NCBI RefSeq assembly: GCF_020283565.1
Contig: NC_060059.1
Coordinates: forward strand, 6,393,501 to 6,457,500
Source: Trifolium pratense
Taxonomy: Eukaryota; Streptophyta; Magnoliopsida; Fabales; Fabaceae
Length of the DNA stretch: 64,000 nucleotides
Direction of reading: 5' to 3'
Positions 36,676-47,254 of this stretch are shown here, piece by piece (within the stretch, counting starts at the first letter, position 1; each line of letters opens with the position of its first letter). A model generated the notes under the pieces. That model saw nothing but the letters and a program-made list of their open reading frames with translations, was not told the origin of the DNA and did no database searches. The position numbers and the translations under genes are program-made.

Positions 36676-39600
36676 ATGCCAGAATCTGAGGAAGAAAATC
36701 AAGACTTTCCTCCCAAGACAAAAACATCCTTAGAGGAACATGTTTGTGCTATGGATTTTGATCTTGATTTAGAAACTTCATGGCCTTTGGATCACATGTC
36801 CTTTATCTCAAATCCCATGTCACCTTTTCTGTTTTCCACTATCTCTGATCAACCTTCATCTCCTTTATGGAATTTTACTGATGGAGAAGATGAAAATCAT
36901 AACAAGCTTGCAGCTTCAGCTTTCTCTGATTGCCACAAAATCTTCTCTTGTATGTTTTGTTTGCTTCCTTTTAGATTGGTTTTCTGTTGACTTCAGTTTT
37001 TTGCTTAATAAATTCCCAGTTGACTGTAACTTGAATTGATGCAACCAGTTTTGCTTTGTTTGATTTGAAAATGTAATATATGAACTTGAATTTATAATGA
37101 TTTTCCTTAATTTATTAGGAGTTTTCTTTTGCCTAATTTTCTATGAAGCACAGACACTCATTGGATTAGTCGTGTCCAGGTGTAGGACACGTGTACGTGT
37201 TTGACACACTGATACATGATTACATTGAATTATGTCATTTTCTCTAGTTATTATCAGTGTCGATGCGTCTATATCGTGTCTGGTGTATGTGTCCGTGCTT
37301 CGTAGCTAACTTTGCTTGTGAGTTTGGGTGTATTTTGTAGTTTATGTAGTGAGCTGCATTTCTTCTAACTAAAGCTACTGTATTTCAGGTGATTCAAATT
37401 CAATAACTGAGAAGCCGGTGGAGAAAGATGACAACAAAACACTTTTGCCACCCCTTTTGCCACCAATAGAACATTTGGATAGATATTGTGGAATCAAGGA
37501 AAAGATGACACAAGCGCTTCGCTACTTCAAAGAATTGACTGAAATGAATGTTCTGGCTCAGGTTTGGGCACCTGTGAGGAATGGTAATCGGTTTGTACTT
37601 ACAACTTCAGGCCAGCCTTTTATGCTAGATCCGCATAGTAACGGACTCAATCAGTATAGAACGGTCTCCCTGATGTATAAGTTTTCTGTGGATGGAGAGA
37701 ATGATGGAACTCTTGGACTTCCTGGTCGAGTTTTTCAGCAGAAACTCCCAGAATGGTCTCCTAATGTTTTGTACTATTCTAGTAAAGAGTATCCCCGCCG
37801 AGATCATGCTCAACATTACAACGTTCGGGGAACCTTGGCTTTGCCTGTATTTGAACCGTCGTTGCCGTCATGTATCGGTGTGCTAGAGTTGATAATGACT
37901 TCGCCAAAGATTAACTATGCTCCCGAGGTTGAAAAAATCTGCAAAGCACTTGAGGTTCAGTTTTTTTCAACTTTGCTATCTATACTAAGTTTTATTGGTT
38001 TTTTCGTATATTTGGTGATTACCATGTGACGAACCAGTGTTTGTAAATTTTATACCAAGCTTTCCATGGTAGAAATATTGAATAAGCATAAACATATTTA
38101 GATTCCTCAATCACCCGCTGTTGGTTTCCTTGCAGGCAGTAAATTTGAGGAGTTCAGAAATTTTGGATCATCCATTCACTCAGGTATTTTTTTGAGTTTA
38201 ACTGTCGGTGTAAATTAGTTTTACATTGACATACAATGACAGTTAATCGTATTGGCACATAAACATATTTTGTAGCACATTTTCAAAATAATGCATATCC
38301 AATTTTCTCTTTTTATTATCGTGCATGATGCATCCCAATCTGTTAGAACTAGATAGTATTGCTATTGCTCTATAGCTTACCCCTGGATTCCCACAGATAT
38401 AACTTGGCAATCCTTTTAAACCAGATTTGCAATGAAGGGCGTCAGAATGCATTATCCGAGATCTTGGAGATATTGACAGTGGTGTGTGAAACTCATAATT
38501 TACCTCTAGCCCAAACATGGGTTCCATGTAGGCATAGGAGTGTTTTGGCTCATGGTGGTGGTTTCAAGAAAAGTTGTTCGAGTTTTGATGGTAGTTGCAT
38601 GGGGCAAGTTTGCATGTCAACAACCGAGGTAGCATCCTACATCATAGATGCTCATTTATGGGGTTTCAGGGAGGCCTGTGTCGAGCATCACTTACAACAT
38701 GGTCAAGGTGTTGCGGGGAGGGCTTTTTTGTCTCAAAACATGAGCTTCTGCTCTAACATTACACAATTCTGCAAAACAGATTACCCTTTGGTTCATTATG
38801 CTCTCATGTTTGGGTTAACAGGCTGTTTTGCGATCTGTTTGCGGAGTTTTTATACAGGAGATGATGATTATGTGTTAGAGTTTTTTCTGCCTCCTGGGAT
38901 CACAGAATTTCATGAACAGAAGACGCTCTTGGGATCCATATTGGCAACATTGAAAGAACATTTTCAGAGTCTTAAGATTGCTGCTGGCGTTGAACTTGAG
39001 GAAAATGGTTCAATTGAAATTATTGAAGCAACAGATGAAGGCATTCGTCTTAGAACTGAATCTATTCCAATTGCTCAATCTATTAAATCACCATTTATAC
39101 CTGATGCCTCACCAAATATGGAGGAGGTACCACAGGATGATCCATCAGGGATTCATGGTGAAGACATAGGTGGAAGCATCAATCCAATGTCCCCATTAGG
39201 AAACAAAAACATAAAGAAACCCTCAGAGAGGAAACGTGGAAAAACGGAGAAATCAATTAGTCTTGAAGTTCTACAACGGTATTTCGCCGGGAGTCTTAAA
39301 GATGCTGCAAAAAGCCTCGGCGGTACGTTCATACTCTGGCTTTTAGTGTGTGATAAGAATTTTGTTATCCTTATGAGTCTGGTGCTAGCTGGAAACATAT
39401 ATTCATGTAAGACTAGTGTCTGCCTTTGCAAAAAAAAATATCTAAGATTAAAAGAGTTTCAGAGTTAAAAGACCGGAATTCAAACCCTAGCGAAGTAGAA
39501 AATACTAACATAATAACTAATACATTGTCTACGAATACAAATGCAGACTATATACATTTTGTGGTAATTTTATCTCTATGAATTCATTGCTATCTGGAAA

Positions 39601-40910
39601 TATACAATAATCAAAGAATGTATTATGCAATCAAAATTCTGAACATACAAATTGTATTCTTGAAAAAAATTAGAAGCAGCTTTTTATCTAAGGAAACATG
39701 AAAGAAAGTTGTAGCTCTAACATAAAGATATCGGATATATTCTTGTTATACAGTTTGCCCTACTACAATGAAGCGCATATGCAGGCAGCATGGGATATCC
39801 CGTTGGCCATCTCGAAAGATCAACAAGGTTAACCGTTCCCTGTCCAAGCTCAAGCGTGTTATTGAATCTGTCCAAGGTGCTGAAGGAGCGTTTGATTTGA
39901 ATTCCCTCAGTAATAATCAACTTCCAATTGTTAGTTCTTTTCCTGAGCCTTCTACTCCGAATAAGTCCAACCAGCAAGGCTCATTAAACATCAAGCCATC
40001 AGAGCCTCAGATGAAAGAGAATGAGTTTGACGCCTCTAAAGTATCAGAAACAAACATACAAGCTGTAATGGAAGATCAATTACTAGGAGGAAGGAAACAT
40101 AGTCTTGATAAAGAAGTGATTAATGATAAAGGTGTGTCTATTCGGGAAATTGGGAACGACCGAAAAAGGACTAGAACTAGGAGTGGCTCGAGCGAAGATA
40201 GCACAAATCCTGCTTCTCATGGTTCATGCCATGGTAGTCCACCAAATGAAATTTCAACTGTAAAAGATCTATTCAATCCATCCAACAATGAGCAATGTAT
40301 TGTGTTGAGGGGATCACCAGAGTCGAGAGTGCAGCCAACTAATGCATTCAACTCTCCAACTGCTCACTGTTTGCCTGACAACGTGCTAGCAGAACTTCAA
40401 GAGCCATTCGGAGGAATGCTAATAGAGGACGCTGGAAGTTCGAAAGACTTGAGAAATTTGTGTCCTTCGGTAGCTGAGGCCATTTTGGAGGATATGGCTC
40501 CAGAAGCTTGTGGAACTAATCTTCCAGGTTCATATATGGCTCCTCCTAAACAATGCATGGATACTATTAATAATAATAATTCAGTGATGCCTTTCGCAGT
40601 TAGAAAAGAAATGAAAACCGTGACTATTAAGGCAACATATAGAGAAGATATCATAAGATTTAGGGTCTCTTTGAACTGTGGCATTGTGGAATTGAAAGAA
40701 GAAGTTTCCAAAAGATTGAAACTAGAGGTTGGTACATTTGATATCAAGTACATGGATGATGATAATGAATGGGTTTTGATAGCATGTGATGCAGATCTTC
40801 AGGAGTGCATGTTTGTTTCAAGATCATCCGGAGGAAGCAACATAATCCGGGTTTTGGTGCATGACATAACGTCGAATCTTGGAAGCTCTTGTGAGAGCTC
40901 AGGGGAGTGA
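36676..40910 (+). CDS. NLP: NIN-like protein (NLP6/NLP7 class) transcription factor (980 aa)
   Basis: RWP-RK transcription factor of the plant nitrate response, acting in the nucleus on nitrate-responsive elements. Five exons: 36676-36949, 37389-37954, 38136-38183, 38425-39322 and 39754-40910, totalling 2943 nt with consistent phases. The N-terminal region contains DLDLETSWPLDHMSF and QPSSPLWNF, typical of the NLP6/7 branch. The GAF-like sensor region spans roughly residues 120-460, and the RWP-RK DNA-binding domain (ISLEVLQRYFAGSLKDAAKSLG, then RQHGISRWPSRKI) is split by the last intron. A C-terminal PB1 domain follows (VTIKATYREDIIRF, YMDDDNEWVLIACDADLQEC). Residues aligning with the nitrate-contacting Trp395, His404, Leu406 and Tyr436 of Arabidopsis NLP7 are all kept, at 375, 384, 386 and 416. 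It could regulate nitrate control of nodulation if the host is a legume (inference). Confidence 0.95.
37142..37304. mobile_element. MITE in NLP intron 1
   Basis: A 163 bp segment with inverted ends TATGAAGCACAGACAC and GTGTCCGTGCTTCGTA, and inner GTGTCCAGGTGTAGGACAC. Related degenerate GACAC-rich stretches occur near 20800-20945 and 51105-51210. Non-coding. Confidence 0.75.
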
Positions 40911-43129
40911 CTAGTGTTGGTACATACTACATAGGTTCAATTTGTAAACTAGTGTTTTTGTTTAGGTCCTTGTGATCATTAGGCAGATAGGTAAAAACAA
41001 TTGATTTTGGTTAAGATTTGCTCAAATTGTAAGAAGTTTGAGATTAGATTAAAGAATTTTCACTCTATTAAATATTTTCTATCAGCTCAACATGCTTATT
41101 TTTGTCTTACTTTAATGGTCACACAGCTCAACATGCTGCCTTAACAGCCACAAAGAGTCTTGTGACAAGAGTAATGCTAGATAAATGAAACAAATTTGTT
41201 TTGGTTCCATTCCATTTCTAGAAGAATATCTGTGTGCCTTATCCACTTATGTGGACTTGTAGAGGAGCAGTTGGTCCCCCAAGATTGTCCTCCACAACTC
41301 CTAAGTCCTACTTTCGATTTCATTGTCATTGCCTTCTTCCCTGTCATGAGTCATGACCTTCTTGGCACATGCTTTTCTCGGTTGTAAATAATAATATGTA
41401 TTGGTTGGTATTTCATTTTTCTCATCACAAAATTTTGAGGTGAGAGAGAGAATAGAAACGTCCATCTGAGGTCTGTCATAATCATGAAAATATAATGAGA
41501 TCCGCTTTGAGGGGTGGCAATGAGTCGGTGAGTAGCATCTCGGTAGGGTATTACGGTAGGAGTATATCAAAGTATTTAATGTGTATTTAAGTCATGAGGC
41601 TCTCTCACCTATTAGACTAATCTTTTGGGTGAGGTTTTCCTCATGTGCTAAAGTCCTAACATTTGCTAAAGTCCTAACATTTGGTGTTTTCATTGAGATA
41701 TGGGTCACGGAAAGTGCTACCTATAGGCTTGGATATATGTGAGTGAAAAAGCTGCCAAAAAGGAAACGGAAAGGGCTACCATCATGTCACTGCCGATAAA
41801 GTAAAAGTCGTCGTAGGGCAATGTTAAAAGTCTCACATCGAGTATATCAAAGTGTTCAACGTGGACTTAAGTCATGAGGCTCTCTCACCTATTGGACTAA
41901 TATCTTGGTTTTGATTCTTATGCGCTAAAGTTATAACAACTATACCGTATTTGAAATTACTATTGCAAAGATGAATCTCCATGTGAGCTCTCTGTATATA
42001 GAGATAAATTATAATAAAAAATATATATTTTTATTTTCAGACTATATATTTAAATATTTAAATAAGAAACCCATCTCCCTCCTTGTCAAACCACCACCTG
42101 CAAACTCTTCATGAATGATGTATTCAAGACCCATAGTGTTTTAGTTCATCTTCTTGCTACTCTAGTTCTCCACTTTCACTCTCTCTGTCAACTTTCAATT
42201 AGCAACAACCCTATGAACCTTGTAATGATAATCTGAATGTTATAATTTTCTTAATTGTGTATTCATAAATAAATTAAATCTTGAAATTTTAATTCGGTTT
42301 CGATTCGCATCGTTCAAGCTCTCCTAGCAATTTCCCAACTCTTTTAGTTTTAATGATTTCCTTTGGTGGCTGTTATTTGGAACAGAATTTATTTTTTTTA
42401 TTTCATGTTTGATTAGTAATCAACTTATGCTGAAATTTGGGAAATATTAGCTTAAGTGAACATGAAAGGATGATTAACTTTGGGGAAGATAAGTTTGAGT
42501 TTGAAAATGAATGGTGCGATGTGAATCTTGAGTTTCATTCTGACGACTACAGAAGTGAAGAGATTAATAACATTATTGAGCAAAATCTCAAATTAATTTT
42601 GTTAACATCTGATAATTTAGTACAAAGGAAGTTGAACATGTTTTGCTCTTCACATACAGGCAACAATATTCTCAAAACATAAAACATAACCATAGACGAT
42701 GTGAAGTCAATACTAAATGGCGTTTTCTCGGAATTTGTGTTGTTTGGGCAAGAATTCTAAAGTTGAAGACAAGGTAAAAAGATACCGTGTGGACATTCTA
42801 TAGTAGAATCTAAAGACTCACATGATCTAATGATGTAAATGTAACTCGACCATGGTGGGAAAAGATAACACTTCCCCATGCTAAATGCCACCAGTAAGGT
42901 TAGCTAAGTAACAGCAACAAACAAACGACCTGGTTGAGGAGTAAGCTTGAAAATTTGAGTTGACATATGTCTAATAAAATAGAAAATGTTTCCTTAAATC
43001 AAGTTCTCAGTTAAATAAAGCACATATAACCATAAAAATCATACAAAATTGAAAGAAAGAAAAACTAATATAACTTGTCCAAGAAAACATTGATCAATCA
43101 TTCAAACCAACAAAGTAATAAAGACTTGT
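40911..43129. other. Intergenic DNA with dispersed repeats
   Basis: No firm gene. A roughly 60 bp phrase (GTATATCAAAGT, then TTAAGTCATGAGGCTCTCTC and ACCTATTRGACTAAT) occurs twice, at about 41563-41622 and 41838-41897. These are pieces of one dispersed repeat. An acidic 81-codon open frame at 42437-42682 has no recognised family and no supporting neighbours, so it is not called. Confidence 0.45.
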
Positions 43130-44331
43130 CTATTTCTTTTTGTCTCCTGCACCACCACCAGCCCTGCACATTGAAAACATTGTAATATTAGCAAAATTAC
43201 TACCAACAAGAATACAACTCAGGAATGCTTTCATAATAAATTAAATAGGGAATGCACAAACCTCATCTTCCTGAGAACATTGGACATCTCCTCTCTCTTC
43301 TTCTTGGCGCGCTTGTGTGTTCCAAGCTTTCTCTTTGCGACCTTCAAAGCCCTCTTGTCTTTTCCAACCTTGAGCAACTCAGTGATACGCTTCTCGTAAG
43401 GTGCAAAACCAGCAACCTCTCTAATGAGATTCTTCACAAAGATCACTCTTTTGCTAGTTTTCTGATTGAATCAAAACATTTTTTAGTGCCACATACAAGA
43501 TGACCAGAACAAAAACGGTATAAACAAAGTTGCATGTAATTAAATTACTTTGTTTCTAAGGCGATAAATTTTTATAGTTGGCTACTACAACATTTTCTTT
43601 ACATTGTAAAATTGTATCTTTCGAAATAGTTGGATATAATACAAACTATTAGTTCAACAACAAAAACAAAGATGATGATTCATGATTCTAACATTCAAAA
43701 CATTGAGCTTGTTTTCTTCTGTCTACAGGATCTGTCTACATAATTCATAAATTTATGAAACCAGTGTTACAGTTTATGATAAGAGAAAACGAAGGGCAGG
43801 CAAAAGAAACTGAACTCATTTTTGTTAACAAAAAGACAGCAAAAACAAATCCTAGTCCTAGATTACACTGCAAACAATGCTTTGTTTTGTGATTTTCATT
43901 AATATATATGAATATATATACATGGAAATTATATTACAATGGAGCTTCATCATAATAATAGAATTATGAGGTACTAACTAAACTTAAATCTAAAACAATA
44001 ATAAAACACAAAATGCAACCAACTTAATCACTTGAAAAGTGGCCAAAAATTCCAAAATTCAGAAATTAGGTTTCAACTAAAAAGACAATTACTACTACAA
44101 ATACTAAACATAGTCACTATACTTGATTATTGTAATTCTAATCACACAATTTACAATCTAAAGAAGTTGAAATCTAAAACTGTAAAATCAAATCACATAG
44201 AAACACAAAAAAAAAAAAAAAAAACTAACCCCTTTGCGATCTGAGGGACGAGGAGCCAATTCCTTCTTGGTAACAATATGACCCTTGTTCAATCCGACGA
44301 AAAGACCCGTACTTGGTTGTTTAGGAGCCAT
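43130..44331 (-). CDS. RPL36: 60S ribosomal protein eL36 (111 aa)
   Basis: Component of the large cytosolic ribosomal subunit. Three coding exons: 44331-44230, 43461-43262 and 43163-43130 (102+200+34 nt). The protein begins [18 protein letters not shown], continues through [22 protein letters not shown] and a strongly basic helical stretch ([19 protein letters not shown]), and ends [10 protein letters not shown]. Length and sequence fit plant eL36 from end to end. A leader intron (44339-44473) separates a short 5' exon. The upstream region carries telo-box motifs, as expected for a translation gene. Intron 1 has a run of 18 A on the plus strand. I found no convincing intronic snoRNA. Confidence 0.96.
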
Positions 44332-44474
44332 TTCCCCCCTATATCAAAACAAACAAACAAACAAACACACTTCAGAATTGGTTTACATAATAAAAAGTTA
44401 CGAGAAATGATCAATACAAAACAGAAAATTGAGATCAACGAAGAGTTAGATTGAGAAGAATGGTTTTGTTTACC

Positions 44475-44560
44475 TCTCTTGCCGGCGAGCGATTTTCCAA
44501 AACCCTAAGCGGTGGGAGAGAAGCTTAGCTAGGGTTTTTTGAAGAATCTACTTCTGATTT
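44475..44560 (-). promoter_or_regulatory. RPL36 leader and telo-box elements
   Basis: AAAACCCTAAGC on the plus strand (44497-44510) and AAAAAACCCTAGC on the minus strand (about 44528-44540) are telo-box motifs (AAACCCTAA core). These are known as common promoter/leader elements of plant ribosomal protein genes. They sit in or just upstream of the first leader exon. Confidence 0.65.
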
Positions 44561-45617
44561 TATAGGAAGTAATTCAGTCGGGTCGTGATTCATAAGGCCC
44601 GTTTGGCCCATTAATCTTTTTACAATATTTTTTCATATAAGACCTATTTTAAAATTTCACATATATATAAAATTTAGCATATTGTAAAACGCAAATGATT
44701 TTTCTATCTTTTATGATATAAATAAATAATTTTAAAAGTAAATATGTAAAAACAAAAATTATTGAAGAATCTTATAATTTTTAGTGTTTCGAACTAGACC
44801 AAGAGTTCTTCCGTATGTATGTTGAGTGGGACGTCTGACCCATGCATAAACAAAACATATTATATGGTGGACACGTCTTGATTACATGTGATTATTGTTC
44901 AATACTGACACGTGAACAGTCTGACATGACTGTCCTACCATCAAACAACCACATGTCATAATCACGAGGGACAAAAAGAATATTCTAGTTTTTTGCAACT
45001 CTAAATCTTTCATTGTATAAAATATGTCAAATGTTACTTCAAATATGTAATATTTAACCATGTATACCTCCCACTTTACGACGCTTATTGATTTAGTCAT
45101 CAGAGTGTGTGCAGGTATCACTCTTCCTTTACAACGAGGTTCAACCACAGACAAAAACCAGTTACATCACCAACAAAAGTTTTTACACAACGACTACCAC
45201 AATTTCATCATTAAGAACTCACGTCGAGGATCATATAGTAAGTAGGAATACTACTCCACCTTTTACAAACAATGAATTAGTTAAATTACTAAGAATATTG
45301 GATCCCTTAAGTATGTTATTAGGGGTTTGATCTTCAACTTTTGTGTATGAAAATAACGGTTATTAGGAGATAATCGATCTTGTGTGTCCACAAATTTCAC
45401 GGTTCGTTGTTAAGCCAACGTTTTTTTTTACATTTCCAATTGCCCATTATACCATTTTTTTTATAAAAAAAAAACTCCTATTTCATTTTTTTTATTTTAA
45501 TGGAATAACGAGCTCATATATAATGTAAATAACTTTGCAAGATTAATGCGGTTAGGTTTAATAAAATTGATTAGTCTTCAAACACGTCTCATATAAGATT
45601 ATCTTCGGTAAGACAAA
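44561..45617. other. Intergenic DNA, no gene seen
   Basis: AT-rich DNA upstream of RPL36. Short open frames around 44882-45330 on both strands overlap each other and have no recognisable domain. Confidence 0.4.
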
Positions 45618-46035
45618 GGCTCTGTTTGGTAAGTCCAATAAGCTAGCTTATAGCTTATTGGACGAGCTTATAAGCTTGTTTGATAAAAATGTGAAGTGTT
45701 TGGTAACGAGCTTTTCTCACGAGCTTATAGCTTTTTTTGAGATGCTATTTCAAGTAGCGTTTGAGCTTATAGCTTTTTACAGTTTTTTCCATTTTTAACC
45801 TTTAATTTAATTTTATTATTTTTTATAAAATAAAAAACTACCCACTAAAACAAAAACTACCCACTACATATAAATGTCCTTTTATATTTATCAATTATTT
45901 AAAAAGTTAATTTTACCAAACACTTTAATTTCAATCAGCTAGCTTTTCAGCTATCAGCTATAAGCTAGCTTTTCAGCTATCAGCTAGCTTATCAGCTATA
46001 AGCTAGCTTATAGCTTTATTTTACCAAACAGAGCC
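45618..46035. mobile_element. PIF/Harbinger (Tourist-like) MITE, copy 3
   Basis: A 418 bp element with matching 15 bp ends GGCTCTGTTTGGTAA and (near the right) TTACCAAACAGAGCC. The interior carries many AGCTTATAGCTT and CAGCTATCAGCTA blocks, as in copies 1 and 2. AAA is on each outer side instead of the usual TTA. The best-preserved terminal repeats of the three copies. Confidence 0.85.
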
Positions 46036-47131
46036 AAAATATATAGGAAAAAGAGACCACTTTTTATTCGTAATTTATTTTTAGAGAGATTATAATTTTA
46101 AAATAATTACAAAATGTTTGATTTTTCTTTTATAGAAAAAAAATGCTTGATTTTTCTTTTACAAATTTTAAGTGTCAAATTTGGTTAAGCATAAATCATG
46201 GATCTATATGGTGCACATTATCTAGCTAGCACACTTCTCTTGACCTCTCTCTCCTTCACGCCTCACATCACATGGATGCACCTTTACAAAATCAGTGTGA
46301 TCTAGAATAATCAATTATTTACACTAATAATTCATTTCATACAAAATCATCTTCCCCCAATCATGAAAAACCCAAAACCAAATTTGCCTTTTGACTTGCA
46401 CTTGCACTTGCACCTGTGTGTGTTGTTATACACATAATGTTTACGTTGAAAAATCAATTCTTTATTCTTTATTTCAATTTCTATATCACAACATATTATT
46501 ATATACAAATTAGTACAACTCAGCACAAACAAGGTGGTAAATCCAAAACTGTCCCTATCATAAGAACCTCCTCCAAGGTTGTTTTCTGTTTTTCTTTTCC
46601 TCCAACCAAAGATTCATCTTTTCATGTTTTGGTTTTCTGGGTAATACTTTGACCAACAACACTTCAATTTGGTACAAGTCTTTTTCCTTCTTCCTTGTTT
46701 GATTGCTCTTAACTCCAATTTCGTGATTAAGCAAGCTCTTTGTGTTTTTGGGTTTCTCTGTTATCAATTTTGATATTCATAAAGTTTTTGTATTCTTCAG
46801 GTTGTATAATTTCTATAGTACCTTCTTGATTGATGTACTTTGTTTGTTTTCAGTGGAATTAAATGATATAGAAGTTAAGATTGTTGTGTATTTCATAGTT
46901 TCCTAGCAGATCAACAGTGATCACTATTGAATTCACAATTTTGCATAGTGTAAATGTTGTATTAATTTGTACATCAAATAGAGTAGTACTATTGTGAAAT
47001 TTTTGTTTGCACTTCAACTTGAACATTTGAAGTTGATATCTATATCTGTAAAAGCAAATCATTACCTTCAGGAATTTGGCATTTGGCGAAAACCAATATT
47101 CATATATTGGTTTTCAGAAAGTGCTTAGTAT
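46036..47131 (+). other. Upstream region of the lipase gene
   Basis: Non-coding; probably contains the promoter and leader exons of the lipase gene. Donor-like CAG|GTTGTATAAT (46798-46808) and pyrimidine-rich stretches suggest a leader intron ending at an AG just before 47249, but the leader structure cannot be fixed from sequence alone. Confidence 0.35.
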
Positions 47132-47222
47132 ATTGCCGGGGTCCAGCGCAAGTGGTTGGTGTGCAGTGTGTCCGAGTGTTGTAAACCTGGTATATCAAGT
47201 TTGATTCCTGCTCGTAGAAAAG
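47132..47222 (+). mobile_element. Short tRNA-derived SINE just upstream of the lipase start
   Basis: A tRNA-like head (CAGCGCAAGTGGTTGGTG) and a weak B box (CAAGTTTGATTCCTG) are followed by an A-rich end. Flanking 14 bp repeats AAAGTGCTTAGTAT (47118-47131) and AAAGCACTTAGTAT (47223-47236) differ at two positions, fitting an old insertion. It ends 32 bp before the ATG. Confidence 0.65.
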
Positions 47223-47254
47223 AAAGCACTTAGTATTCCTAGGTTGTAGGCACA

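Noticed and set aside
42437..42682. Acidic 81-codon open frame
   Set aside because: No recognised family, no splice-linked neighbours and an AT-rich setting; insufficient support.
43462..44229. snoRNA in RPL36 intron 1
   Set aside because: TGATGA-like boxes occur but without a correctly spaced CTGA box.
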